From NCBI RefSeq assembly GCF_900156345.1, contig NZ_FTPP01000002.1:1240001-1304000 (forward strand): a stretch of 64,000 nt of DNA. Direction: 5' to 3'. The notes under the pieces were generated by a model, which searched no databases, was not told where the DNA came from, and was given only the letters and a program-made list of their open reading frames with translations. This document shows, piece after piece, positions 34,916-43,293 of this stretch (positions within the stretch are counted from its first letter, which is position 1; the number at the start of each line of letters is the position of its first letter). A program made the translations under genes and the position numbers. Source of the DNA: Pontibacter indicus. Its GTDB lineage: Bacteria; Bacteroidota; Bacteroidia; Cytophagales; Hymenobacteraceae.

Positions 34916-35512
34916 ATGAAAAACACCTTACTACTGCTGCTTTTTTTAAGCCTCACATTTACAGCCGCCGCGCAAGATACCAACATTGATCTGGGCGCCA
35001 AAATAGGACTCAATATCTCCAACATCAGCAAAGACCCTAGCCTTGTGGATGAATCAGCTGGCCTGGGCACAGAATTCGGACTTTTCGCCCGCATCGGCGA
35101 GCGCTTTTTTGTACAGCCGGGCGTCGATTTCGTGAACAACAAGCTAACCATCCAGCGCACTGTGCAGCCTCGCTCCGGCGAGAGCGACGAGGTGCGCTTC
35201 CGCTATTTCCGGGCTCCGGTGCTGCTGGGCTTTGAGGGTGACTATTCCAGCGGCGGCGGCTCTACCACGTACCGGCTCATGGCGGGGCCCTCTTTTGCCT
35301 ACAACATCGGGGTGAGCGACAACAACCTGGACGTGCGCCGGCGCGATGTGCGTAATGCCCAGTTTGCTCTGCACGGCGGTGTGGGCATTAAACTGCTCCG
35401 TCTCATAGAACTCGATTTGATGTACACCCATGGGCTCACCACGGTGTTCAACGACAGCGGTGCCGACGGAAAGTTCAGGAATATCTCGCTGACAGTGGGT
35501 TTTAGTATTTAG
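34916..35512 (+). CDS. Outer-membrane beta-barrel protein (PorT/OMP_b-brl family)
   Basis: This 198-residue protein has a signal peptide, MKNTLLLLLFLSLTFTAAAQ. I prefer this ATG to one 27 bases upstream. The mature part shows alternating beta strands: LGAKIGLNISNIS, FGLFARIGERFFVQPGVDFV, FRYFRAPVLLGFEG, RLMAGPSFAYNIGV and a last strand FRNISLTVGFSI ending in an aromatic-containing strand, as is usual for outer-membrane barrels. It belongs to the PorT-like outer-membrane beta-barrel family common in Bacteroidota; the true PorT of T9SS is only one member. The function is otherwise unknown. Confidence 0.85.
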   Translation: MKNTLLLLLFLSLTFTAAAQDTNIDLGAKIGLNISNISKDPSLVDESAGLGTEFGLFARIGERFFVQPGVDFVNNKLTIQRTVQPRSGESDEVRFRYFRAPVLLGFEGDYSSGGGSTTYRLMAGPSFAYNIGVSDNNLDVRRRDVRNAQFALHGGVGIKLLRLIELDLMYTHGLTTVFNDSGADGKFRNISLTVGFSI

Positions 35513-35530
35513 CAGGTATAGCCCGCCACA

Positions 35531-35576
35531 AAAAAGCCTGAGAAAGCTAGTATGTTGCTTTCGCAGGCTTTTGTTT
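35531..35576 (+). terminator. Terminator after the beta-barrel gene
   Basis: AAAGCCTG-a-GAAAGC / GCTTTC-g-CAGGCTTT, a 14-bp stem with one mismatch, then TTGTTTT. It can also serve the minus-strand NYN gene ending at 35595. Confidence 0.85.
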
Positions 35577-35594
35577 TAAGGTATAGCCAAAGGC

Positions 35595-36425
35595 TTAGTT
35601 ACGCTCGCTGCGCTCTTCTCTGACAGGGGCGGCTTCCCTTTCTTTTTCTTTGCTGGCCTTGCGTTTTCTGTCAGCACTGCGGCGCTTCACGTACACTGCC
35701 GACGAGCCTTTGTCGTCTTCTTTTCGGATCGTGAACAGGTCTTTATGCGCCTTGATGAGTTGAATCAACTGGCTATACCCAAAGGTGCGCGGGTCGAAGG
35801 CAGGGTCGAGGGTGCGCAGGCTGGTGCCTATACCTCCCAGGTGCGCCCAGCCATCTTCGCCTACGGCCATCTCGAATGCCTCTTTCAGCATGGGCACTGG
35901 GTTGGGTCGTGGGTTTTCCTTTCCGTTTGGCGTGGATTTATCTGCCTCCGCTATTTGTTTCTCGCTGATGTCGTCTGTCAGGTTTTCGGTGTAGATGAAG
36001 ATGTTGCAGGCGTTCACAAAGGGCTTGGGTGTTTTGCGCTGCCCGATGCCCATCACAAAAATGCCCGCCTCCCGGATGCGGGTCGCCAGTCGGGTATAGT
36101 CGCTGTCGGACGACACGATGCAAAATCCGTCCACCAGGTGACTGTGCAGCAGGTCCATCGCGTCGATGATCATGGCGCTATCGGTGGCGTTTTTGCCGAC
36201 GGTATAGCGGAACTGCTGGATGGGCTGTATGGCGTGGTTGTTCAGGCAGTCTTTCCAGCCGTTCATCTGCGGTGTGGTCCAGTCGCCGTAAATGCGGCGG
36301 ATGGTGGTTTGTCCGTATTTGCCGGCTTCGGCCAGTATTTTGACGATAAGGGTTGGTTGCGCGTTGTCGCCATCTATCAGCATGGCCATGCGCTGTTGTT
36401 TTTTGTCGTGGAAGGGTTTGCTCAT
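35595..36425 (-). CDS. NYN-domain protein with C-terminal OST-HTH/LOTUS domain
   Basis: This 276-residue protein has an N-terminal NYN (PIN-like) nuclease domain with acidic residues in AMLIDGDNAQPTLIVKILAE, NATDSAMIIDAMDLLHS and FCIVSSDSDYTRLATRI. This is the LabA/DUF88 group. A flexible segment (about 160-180) is followed by an OST-HTH/LOTUS domain (about 180-250, LKEAFEMAVGEDGWAHLG ... YSQLIQLIKAHKDLF). LOTUS domains bind RNA, especially G-quadruplex forms in characterised cases. The C-terminus is Lys/Arg-rich. The combination suggests an RNA-binding nuclease (inference). It is monocistronic. 36426-36660 shows no further gene. Confidence 0.9.
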   Translation of the reverse strand: MSKPFHDKKQQRMAMLIDGDNAQPTLIVKILAEAGKYGQTTIRRIYGDWTTPQMNGWKDCLNNHAIQPIQQFRYTVGKNATDSAMIIDAMDLLHSHLVDGFCIVSSDSDYTRLATRIREAGIFVMGIGQRKTPKPFVNACNIFIYTENLTDDISEKQIAEADKSTPNGKENPRPNPVPMLKEAFEMAVGEDGWAHLGGIGTSLRTLDPAFDPRTFGYSQLIQLIKAHKDLFTIRKEDDKGSSAVYVKRRSADRKRKASKEKEREAAPVREERSERN

Positions 36426-36660
36426 AAGTTGTTTCGACGGGCTGTTGTCGCCCGGGCTGTATCAGGTAGGTTATACTTCCGAAACGGCGCTGGGTTGTAA
36501 ACAGGTAGGGAATTTACTATATAAGGGGAGAATGGTTATATTGGGGTGGGGTTGAATGGTTTTATAATCAGATGGATAAGTTGAATAACTTTAATTGGCT
36601 TACAGCTTCGGGTTATCTGAAAATGAGCCTCAGTTAATATCATGTTAAATTCAGAGACCA

Positions 36661-37716
36661 ATGCATAAACTACTTGTGCTTTTGCTGGCAATAGCGGCCT
36701 TTTCTTGCACCAATAAGCCGGGCTCCACGGCGCAATCGGCGAATTCCGAGCAATTAGTGTTTGACAGGATCGCGTATGTGTATCAGCTTAAACCAACTAT
36801 AGCCAAAGATATCTGGCCGGGTTTTGATGAGGAGCGCTACGATGTTCCTTTGATTTATTACACCGACTCCTCGTCCTTTATAGCTAACCCAACAGACAAG
36901 TTTCTGCAGATGTATAGCCCTGCACTGGTTTTCCAAAACAGCGCTTTACAGATATACAAAACAGCCGCCCGCCTCGATAGCACACCGTTTCATATGGCTG
37001 TTGGTTTTTCCTTTAGCGATGCAAGCGATTACGATTATTTCTCGCCCTTCATGCACTGCAGCAGCCTGGAGGAAACAGCCAAAGTTGTAACCGATGTGGC
37101 GGCAACAGAAGTATGGGTGAGCATGGTTGTCCACGAGTATTTCCATGGGTTTCAGCTCCAGCATAAAAGCTATCGTCAGTACTTCGCAGATAGCTTGGGT
37201 AGTTTTAATAAGGGCTTACTGAAGGGCCTTTACAAAGACCAGGTATGGTTTAAAAAGCAAATAGACCAAGAAAACACCCTGTTGCTACAGGCTTTAGAAA
37301 CGGATAATCGTGATGAGATCAGGAAACTGCTCAGTGCTTTTTTCAAGGAAAGGGAAAACCGTAGAAATGAAACAATGCTGAAGCACGACGTAGACATTGG
37401 GGCTGCCGAAAAGTTGTATGAGACAATGGAGGGTACGGCCAGGTATGTGGAACAAAAACTTTACGAGAAGTTTTCACAGAAACAACCCGACGCCAATTTA
37501 CAACGGGCAGATTCAGCGTATCAAGGGTATGAGTATTTCAAAAGCCATAAATTAGACAATGACAAATGGCTATACCTGACAGCGGAATCGGGCGTATATT
37601 TTTACGCTACTGGCTTTAATATGGCAAGAGTCCTCGATAAACTGGGTGTGCCCTACAAGGAACGCCTATTTAAGGAAAGTAAACTGTCATTGGAAGATAT
37701 TCTTAGAACAATTTAA
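36661..37716 (+). CDS. Lipoprotein with an HExxH metallopeptidase-like motif (unrecognised family)
   Basis: This 351-residue lipoprotein has signal peptide MHKLLVLLLAIAAFSC with Cys at 16. The centre holds VHEYFHGFQLQHK, an HExxH zinc motif near residue 160, and a possible third ligand Glu in YETMEGTARYVEQ near 255, an arrangement like gluzincins. The rest is mainly helical. I do not recognise the family. The DNA looks less GC-rich than neighbouring genes. Between this gene and the DUF1028 gene are 41 bp, so a joint transcript is possible. A membrane-anchored protease is the best guess. Confidence 0.7.
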   Translation: MHKLLVLLLAIAAFSCTNKPGSTAQSANSEQLVFDRIAYVYQLKPTIAKDIWPGFDEERYDVPLIYYTDSSSFIANPTDKFLQMYSPALVFQNSALQIYKTAARLDSTPFHMAVGFSFSDASDYDYFSPFMHCSSLEETAKVVTDVAATEVWVSMVVHEYFHGFQLQHKSYRQYFADSLGSFNKGLLKGLYKDQVWFKKQIDQENTLLLQALETDNRDEIRKLLSAFFKERENRRNETMLKHDVDIGAAEKLYETMEGTARYVEQKLYEKFSQKQPDANLQRADSAYQGYEYFKSHKLDNDKWLYLTAESGVYFYATGFNMARVLDKLGVPYKERLFKESKLSLEDILRTI

Positions 37717-37757
37717 GGGTAAAATCAGCGCTAGCTATTACTTAACTCATTACCCCC

Positions 37758-38753
37758 ATGAAAAACCTATTCTCCATCCTAACCCTCCTCCTCACCGTGA
37801 CACATTTCTCAGCACAGGCGCAGGTGTTTAAAAGTGAAGCACCCTTTGCCCATACCTACTCAATTGTAGCCCGCGACGCAAAAACCGGCGAGATGGCCGT
37901 TGGCGTGCAAAGCCACTGGTTTTCGGTGGGTACGGTGGTTCCTTGGGTAGAGGCGGGCGTAGGTGTGGTGGCGACACAGTCTTTCGCCAACAAGTCGTTT
38001 GGCCTGCGGGGCTTGCAGCTGCTGAAAGAAGGCAAGTCACCCCAGGAGGCGCTGGACATTTTACTGGCCGATGACGAGGCCCGTGAGGTACGGCAAGTGT
38101 CGATCCTCGACGCACAGGGCCGCGTAGCGACGCATACCGGCAAACAGTGCGTCCGCTATGCAGGGCACACCATCGGCAAGGACTTTTCGGTGCAGGCGAA
38201 CATGATGCTCACCAACAAGGTATGGCCGGCCATGGCCAAGGCTTTTGAGATGAGCGCCGGCAAGCCGCTGGCCGAGCGGGTGCTGCTGGCCATGCAGGCA
38301 GCGGAGCGGGAGGGAGGCGACATCCGGGGCAAGCAGTCTGCGGTGCTGGTGGTGGTGCGCGGCGAGGCAACAGGTCAGCCTTGGGACGATAAGACCATGG
38401 ACCTTCGCGTGGACGACCACGAAAAGCCGCTCGACGAACTGGCACGCCTACTCAAGGTATACCGCGCCTACGAACACATGAACAACGGTGACCTCGCGGT
38501 GGAAAAGGGGCAGACCGACAAGGCGATGGAAGAGTACGGCAAAGCGCAGGCCATGTACCCGGACAACCTCGAAATGAAGTACTGGCACGCCATCGCGCTG
38601 GCTAACAAGGGCGACATCACTGGGGCGACCAAAATCCTGAAAGAGGTATACAAGAAAGACAAGAACTGGAAGGAACTGACCGAGCGTCTGCCCGAAGTTG
38701 GGCTGCTTACGCTGAGTCCGCAAAATCTGGAGAAGGTGCTGCAGGTGAAGTAG
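37758..38753 (+). CDS. Secreted DUF1028 protein with C-terminal TPR region
   Basis: This 331-residue protein has signal peptide MKNLFSILTLLLTVTHFSAQAQ. The DUF1028 domain (about 30-215) begins TYSIVARDAKTGEMAVGVQS and contains VVATQSFANKSFGLRGL and GKQSAVLVVV; it is an Ntn-hydrolase-like fold of unknown substrate. A TPR-like helical part follows (about 230-331, MNNGDLAVEKGQTDKAMEEY, YWHAIALANKGDITGATKI). The DUF1028-TPR join is common in Bacteroidota. The TAG stop merges with GGTATAG. It lies upstream of a second peptidase gene. Confidence 0.9.
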   Translation: MKNLFSILTLLLTVTHFSAQAQVFKSEAPFAHTYSIVARDAKTGEMAVGVQSHWFSVGTVVPWVEAGVGVVATQSFANKSFGLRGLQLLKEGKSPQEALDILLADDEAREVRQVSILDAQGRVATHTGKQCVRYAGHTIGKDFSVQANMMLTNKVWPAMAKAFEMSAGKPLAERVLLAMQAAEREGGDIRGKQSAVLVVVRGEATGQPWDDKTMDLRVDDHEKPLDELARLLKVYRAYEHMNNGDLAVEKGQTDKAMEEYGKAQAMYPDNLEMKYWHAIALANKGDITGATKILKEVYKKDKNWKELTERLPEVGLLTLSPQNLEKVLQVK

Positions 38754-38855
38754 GTATAGCCGGAAATAGTTGGGATGTTGTTTGTACTTCGAAATGATTT
38801 CCTAACTTAACCCCACAAACTAATCTACACTAACCTTTCAAGCATTATTCACCTG

Positions 38856-40286
38856 ATGATGTTACTTAAACACAAACTTCGCGCCTTCGTAGCGGGGGCT
38901 GCCATGCTGGCCGCTATACCTGCTGTGGCGCAGCAAAGCACCTACAAGTCAGATTCCACCGTTATCCGCAAATTCTACGACGGCGCCCTCACCAGCTACG
39001 AGAGTTACGAGAACCTGCGCTACCTCACCAAAAACATCGGTGCCCGCCTGAGCGGATCGCCGCAGGCTGCCGCCGCCGTGGAGTGGAGCCGCCAGGTGAT
39101 GGAAAAGATGGGCCTCGACCGCGTATACCTGCAGGAGGTGATGGTACCGCACTGGGTGCGTGGCGATAAGGAAGTAGGCCGCATCTTGAGCGGACGCAAC
39201 GGCAGTCAGGAGGTGAACATTCTGGCGCTGGGCAGCTCGGTGGGCACTGGTACGCAGGGCTTGAGCGCGCAGGTAATCGAAGTACAGAACTTTGAGGAGC
39301 TCGAGAAGCTGGGCAAGAAAAAAGTGAAAGGCAAAATCGTGTTCTTCAACCGTCCGTTCGATAACAAGCATGTGCACACCATGGCCGCTTACGGCGGTGC
39401 CGTGGATCAGCGTGGCGGCGGCCCGGTGGCGGCTGCCAAACTCGGTGCCGTGGCCGTTTTAGTACGCTCCATGGCCAACGACATTCAGGACGTAGCCCAC
39501 ACCGGCAACACCCGCTATGCCGACGATGTGGAGAAGATACCGGCTGCGGCCATCAGTACCAAAGGTGCGGATGAGTTGAGCGCCATGCTGAAAAACGACC
39601 CGGAGCTGAAATTCTACATGCGCATGACCTGCGAAACCCGTCCGGATGTGCTTTCCTATAACGTGATCGGCGAGATCAAAGGATCTGAAAAACCCGAGGA
39701 AATCGTAGTAGTAGGCGGTCACCTGGACTCCTGGGACGTAGGCGAAGGCGCCCATGACGATGGCACTGGCTGTGTGCAGTCGATCGAGGTGCTGCGCCTG
39801 TTCAAAGAGCAGGGTATACGTCCGAAACGCACCATCCGCGCCGTGATGTTTATGAACGAAGAAAATGGTTTGCGCGGCGGTCGTAAATATGCCGAGGAGG
39901 CCAAAGCGAAAAACGAAAAGCACGTAGCAGCCATCGAGTCGGATGCCGGCGGTTTCACGCCACGCGGTTTTGGTTTCGACGCCAACGACGAGCAGTTTGC
40001 CAAAATAATGGGTTGGAAAGAGTTGCTGGCCCCATACGGCCTGCACGAAATGAACCGTGGCGGCGGTGGCGCCGACATCGGCCCGCTCAAAGGCCAGAAT
40101 AACGTCGTACTGATCGGCCTGCGCCCTGACTCACAGCGCTACTTCGACTACCACCACACTGAGATCGACACCTTCGAAACCGTAAGCCGTCGTGAAATGC
40201 AGCTGGGCTCCGCAGGTATGGCCGCCTTGGTATACCTGATCTCAGAGCACGGCCTGAACGGAGGAAGTGCCAAAGTAGAAAAGTAA
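38856..40286 (+). CDS. Secreted M28-family zinc peptidase with PA-type insert
   Basis: This 476-residue protein has signal peptide (MLLKHKLRAFVAGAAMLAAIPAVAQ; the second Met may be the true start). A PA-like insert (about 130-230, with KVKGKIVFFNRPF) interrupts the peptidase domain. M28 ligands are VVGGHLDSWDVGEGAHDDGTG (His, Asp), FMNEENGLRGG (catalytic Glu pair), ESDAGGFTP (Asp) and a final DYHHTEIDT (His). This is the usual set for a co-catalytic di-zinc aminopeptidase or carboxypeptidase. A 16-bp terminator follows. Confidence 0.92.
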   Translation: MMLLKHKLRAFVAGAAMLAAIPAVAQQSTYKSDSTVIRKFYDGALTSYESYENLRYLTKNIGARLSGSPQAAAAVEWSRQVMEKMGLDRVYLQEVMVPHWVRGDKEVGRILSGRNGSQEVNILALGSSVGTGTQGLSAQVIEVQNFEELEKLGKKKVKGKIVFFNRPFDNKHVHTMAAYGGAVDQRGGGPVAAAKLGAVAVLVRSMANDIQDVAHTGNTRYADDVEKIPAAAISTKGADELSAMLKNDPELKFYMRMTCETRPDVLSYNVIGEIKGSEKPEEIVVVGGHLDSWDVGEGAHDDGTGCVQSIEVLRLFKEQGIRPKRTIRAVMFMNEENGLRGGRKYAEEAKAKNEKHVAAIESDAGGFTPRGFGFDANDEQFAKIMGWKELLAPYGLHEMNRGGGGADIGPLKGQNNVVLIGLRPDSQRYFDYHHTEIDTFETVSRREMQLGSAGMAALVYLISEHGLNGGSAKVEK

Positions 40287-40305
40287 TTGTCTGTAATCAG
40301 CATCA

Positions 40306-40344
40306 AAAAAGCCAGTTCTATACCTGAGATAGAACTGGCTTTTT
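40306..40344 (+). terminator. Strong terminator after the M28 peptidase, loop containing CTATACCT
   Basis: A 16-bp perfect stem, AAAAAGCCAGTTCTAT paired with ATAGAACTGGCTTTTT. The loop is acctgag, and the word CTATACCT spans the stem-loop junction. Confidence 0.9.
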
Positions 40345-40369
40345 GTTTGGTATGCAATAGGGTTGCTTC

Positions 40370-40540
40370 AAAGACCTCGCAGTGTCCGCAGGCCCCGCGA
40401 GTGTCTTAACCAACCACGGTGCTATACCTTAGTTTTTACATAAACTATACCTGATATCAATGCGACCGGAGCGCCATACCTATACCTTGCTTTGTAGTCA
40501 AAAAGACACTCGCGGGAGCTGCGCACACCGCGAGGTCTTG
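40370..40540. repeat. Inverted pair of GACCTCGC...CGCGAGTGTCTT repeats
   Basis: The first unit (40370-40408) reads AAAGACCTCGCAGTGTCCGC then AGGCCCCGCGAGTGTCTT. The second (40502-40540) is its reverse complement with a few differences (AAGACACTCGCGGG ... CCGCGAGGTCTTGG). Each unit is itself partly palindromic. They flank about 93 bp and end 8 bp from queA. The pair looks like a BIME-type REP unit. Confidence 0.75.
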
Positions 40541-40547
40541 GCGAATT

Positions 40548-41762
40548 CTACGGCAGCAGGAGGGAGCTGTCGCCGTAGCTCAGGAAGCGGTAGTCGTTGT
40601 CGAGGGCATGTCGGTATACCTGTTTCCAGTCTTCGCCGATGAGGGCGGCTACCAAAAGCAGCAGTGTACTTTCGGGTTGATGGAAGTTGGTAACGAGTCC
40701 CTTGCACAGCCTGAAGGTATAGCCCGGCGCGATAATGATTTGCGTGCTGGCATGCAGGTACTGTGTTTGGTGCCGGTCCATGTAGTTGAGCAAAGTCTGC
40801 AGTGCCTCAGCAGCGGCAGGCGGCGTTTCGGCTTCATAGGGCAGCCACTGCGTCACGTGCAAATCTTCGGGCCTTAGATCCGGTTGCCTCCAAAGTAGGG
40901 TGCCTAGCCAGTATAGGCTCTCCAGGCTGCGCATCGAAGTAGTGCCTACAGGTATAAGCGGTCTGCCTAGGTGTTCTAGCAGTTGCGCCACCACCTCTCG
41001 CGACACCATCAGTTGTTCGGCGTGCATTTCGTGGGTTTCCATGGTGTCGGCCTTCACCGGTTTGAATGTGCCGGCGCCCACATGCAGGGTCAGGTAAGTG
41101 CTGTCTATACCTTTGGCCTGTAGCTGCGCCATTACTTTGTCGGTAAAGTGCAGACCGGCAGTCGGGGCAGCCACAGCGCCCTCGTTGCGCGCATAAATGG
41201 TTTGATAGCGGGAGCGGTCTTCGGGGATGAGTTCGCGGTTCAGGTAGGGGGGCAGTGGCAGTTTGCCGCAGCGCTCCAGCACCTCCGCGAAGGTCAGCTC
41301 GGCAGGCGTCCACGTGAAACGGATCAGAAAATGGCCTTCCTGCTGTGCCTCGCGCTCGGCAGTCACCACGCCCCCTTCAAAGAATATTTTCAGCGGGCCT
41401 TCTTTCCAGCGCTTGTTGTTGCCCACCAGGCATTTCCAGGTGCAACTGCGGGTCTGCTGCATGGCCAGCTGCACTTCGCGGTGCGGCTTTACCGGCTCCA
41501 GGCAAAAAACCTCCACCGCACCACCCGTCGGCTTGCGGAAAATCAGCCTCGCCTGCACCACTTTGGTATTGTTAAACACCAGCAGACTCCCCGCTGGTAG
41601 CAGCTCCGGCAGGTCTGTAAAGGTATGGTCGGCTATACCTTGCTGCTTATAATAGAGCAGCTTGGACTGGTCGCGCTCCGGCAGCGGAAACTTGGCAATG
41701 CGCTCCTCTGGCAGCTCGTACACAAAATCCTTAATGGCCAGATTTTTCGGGTTGGCATTCAT
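40548..41762 (-). CDS. queA: QueA, SAM:tRNA ribosyltransferase-isomerase
   Basis: This 404-residue enzyme transfers and isomerises the ribosyl of SAM onto preQ1-tRNA to form epoxyqueuosine, the penultimate queuosine step. Visible motifs are RYQTIYARNEGAVAAPTAGLHF near residue 184, LTLHVGAGTFKPVK near 222, VGTTSMRSLESLYWLG near 274 and TNFHQPESTLLLLVAALIG near 363. The N-terminus has LPEERIAKFPLPERDQSKLL, the usual start. It is monocistronic on the minus strand with a -7 box at 41853-41860. Confidence 0.96.
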   Translation of the reverse strand: MNANPKNLAIKDFVYELPEERIAKFPLPERDQSKLLYYKQQGIADHTFTDLPELLPAGSLLVFNNTKVVQARLIFRKPTGGAVEVFCLEPVKPHREVQLAMQQTRSCTWKCLVGNNKRWKEGPLKIFFEGGVVTAEREAQQEGHFLIRFTWTPAELTFAEVLERCGKLPLPPYLNRELIPEDRSRYQTIYARNEGAVAAPTAGLHFTDKVMAQLQAKGIDSTYLTLHVGAGTFKPVKADTMETHEMHAEQLMVSREVVAQLLEHLGRPLIPVGTTSMRSLESLYWLGTLLWRQPDLRPEDLHVTQWLPYEAETPPAAAEALQTLLNYMDRHQTQYLHASTQIIIAPGYTFRLCKGLVTNFHQPESTLLLLVAALIGEDWKQVYRHALDNDYRFLSYGDSSLLLP

Positions 41763-41768
41763 GTGGGT

Positions 41769-41843
41769 TAGTTAAGAGTTTAAAGTTATGAGTGGTGTAG
41801 GAGGACATCTCATTTCTAACTCCTGACTCATAATTTCTAACTT
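41769..41843. repeat. Imperfect inverted repeat resembling the four-helix-bundle unit ends
   Basis: AAGAGTTTAAAGTTATGAGT (from 41773) and ACTCATAATTTCTAACTT (41826-41843) are imperfect inverted copies. The inner AACTCCTGACTCATAA resembles the right arm of the 2313-2785 unit. It could be an empty or decayed copy (inference). Confidence 0.4.
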
Positions 41844-41852
41844 AATGCAGTG

Positions 41853-41860
41853 CAAAGGTA
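41853..41860 (-). promoter_or_regulatory. Candidate -7 box for queA
   Basis: The minus strand reads TACCTTTG, 90 bp upstream of the queA start. The -33 region lacks TTG. Confidence 0.4.
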
Positions 41861-42010
41861 CGCAAGGATGAATAAAATTATACCTGGCTATAACATTTGG
41901 TGTGGAAGCAAGTGGGGAAATGAATATGAGATCTCTGCGGAAAGACGTGCAGCAACCCTAAAATAGGGTGACGGAACATCGGGCAAAATTTTTAGAGGGG
42001 GTGAGAAAAT

Positions 42011-42175
42011 CTAGGGTGCCGAAGTTTCCTCGAAGTCATCCAATTCCAACTCTAACGACTTCACCGATATCCGGATTTCGCGCAAGGCGGGTGCCAGTGA
42101 GATTATCAATAGCGAAAGGCTCAGGCCGAAAGTATATTTGCCCACAGTACTATACCCTGCAAAGAGGATGAGCAT
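42011..42175 (-). CDS. Small single-pass membrane protein candidate (54 residues)
   Basis: The minus strand gives MLILFAGYSTVGKYTFGLSL, a further hydrophobic stretch to about residue 30, and then an amphipathic acidic tail (REIRISVKSLELELDDFEET) ending in SAP. The hydrophobic-then-charged design and sensible codon use (CTG, GCC, GAG, GAC) argue for a real gene, though it is short and its start is uncertain. It begins 46 bp after the stop of the 42221-42760 gene and could be co-transcribed with it. Confidence 0.5.
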   Translation of the reverse strand: MLILFAGYSTVGKYTFGLSLSLLIISLAPALREIRISVKSLELELDDFEETSAP

Positions 42176-42220
42176 ACAGTTGTCAGGGTGATTTCCATGG
42201 ACCCAAATGGGAAACCGTTA

Positions 42221-42760
42221 CTACTGAATGCTCTTCAGGAAGTCCTCATCCAGAGGCTCGTCGTCATCGTCGGCTTGCGGGGCGTCGAAGTCAATGTCCT
42301 GCAGCGCTTCCAGGCCTTCCAGAATCAGGTCATCCAACTCTTCTTTCGATGTGGCGTCCAGCGTTTGTTCAAACAGGGCCAGCAAATGCTCGCGCTGCTC
42401 GTTCACAAATATTTCGTGGTACAGGTTATCGAACAAGCCGATCTTCTTCTGGATGATCTTATCAATTTCGCGGGTGTTCTTCGCCTTCACAGCCTCTAGG
42501 AGCAGACCGAGTACATCCTTAGCGCCCTCATTGTCGGCCAGGCGGGCATAGGCCTTAATCAGCGCGATGGCTACGCCCAGGCGCAGACGCTCAAACCGAA
42601 AACCTACCTCATCCGACACATTCGCTCCCTTGCTGATGCGGGATTGCTTCAGGGCCTGTTCCAATTGCTGGTAAACAGCAGCGGCGGGCTCCTCAAATAC
42701 CTGCGGGGTTTCAGGTGCAAAGGCAGTTTGGAGTAATAGCTCGAAGCTCTTGGCGCTCAT
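42221..42760 (-). CDS. Acidic helical protein of unknown function
   Basis: This 179-residue soluble protein is almost entirely alpha-helical by eye (LEQALKQSRISKGANVSDEV, RLRLGVAIALIKAYARLADN, LFDNLYHEIFVNEQREHLLALFE shown only in part). The C-terminus is very acidic (FDAPQADDDDEPLDEDFL). No signal peptide or membrane segment is seen. I do not recognise a family. A -7-like box TACCTTTG lies at 42790-42797 on the minus strand. It is divergent from the giant adhesin gene across a 533-bp AT-rich spacer. Confidence 0.75.
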   Translation of the reverse strand: MSAKSFELLLQTAFAPETPQVFEEPAAAVYQQLEQALKQSRISKGANVSDEVGFRFERLRLGVAIALIKAYARLADNEGAKDVLGLLLEAVKAKNTREIDKIIQKKIGLFDNLYHEIFVNEQREHLLALFEQTLDATSKEELDDLILEGLEALQDIDFDAPQADDDDEPLDEDFLKSIQ

Positions 42761-43293
42761 AGTAGCGTGGGTGTTAAATGAGAGATGTGCAAAGGTAATA
42801 TTTTGTGACAGGTTTTACTAAAAACATAAGCTTCCGGGCATTGTCATAACATTTCACAAACTGTGAAAATACTTAGAATTGATTCATGTATCGTAATATA
42901 ACTATATTTAAGCGTCAGCTTTGAAAAGGTATAGTTACCTTTTGTATATTTATTCCTTTCTATTAAATATATTTTGCATAGTTTTGACATGCCAATAATG
43001 CGCTGCAGAGACCTTTTGTTACTCTAAACAAATGATTAATAGCCAGGATGCGTGTTTTAAGGCGTTTTTGATGGAAGCGCAAAACCTTGTGGCAACCTGT
43101 TATTTTTGCTCGATTATATTTAATTTATTATTCATATAGTTTAATTAGTTCTATTTAATTCTAAATGCATACAGGTAAAGTTATATTGGGTATTTAGCTT
43201 AAATGCCCGATTGACGTGTTACTTTATGCGCTTTAACCTATTTTTTCAGATTATGAAGACTCTTAACTCAGTTGAAACATTAACCCTGCCTAT
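42761..43293. promoter_or_regulatory. AT-rich spacer upstream of the giant adhesin
   Basis: These 533 bp hold no credible gene. They are markedly AT-rich compared with the flanks. -7-like boxes on the plus strand are TAGTTTTG at 42979-42986 and TATTTTTG at 43101-43108; neither has a well-placed TTG. The minus-strand TACCTTTG at 42790-42797 may serve the 42221-42760 gene. A leader of about 180 nt would result from the second plus-strand box. Confidence 0.4.

Noticed and set aside
41968..42171. Plus-strand 67-codon frame
   Set aside because: Composition is Arg/Pro-rich without structure. The antisense 54-codon frame has a better coding signature.
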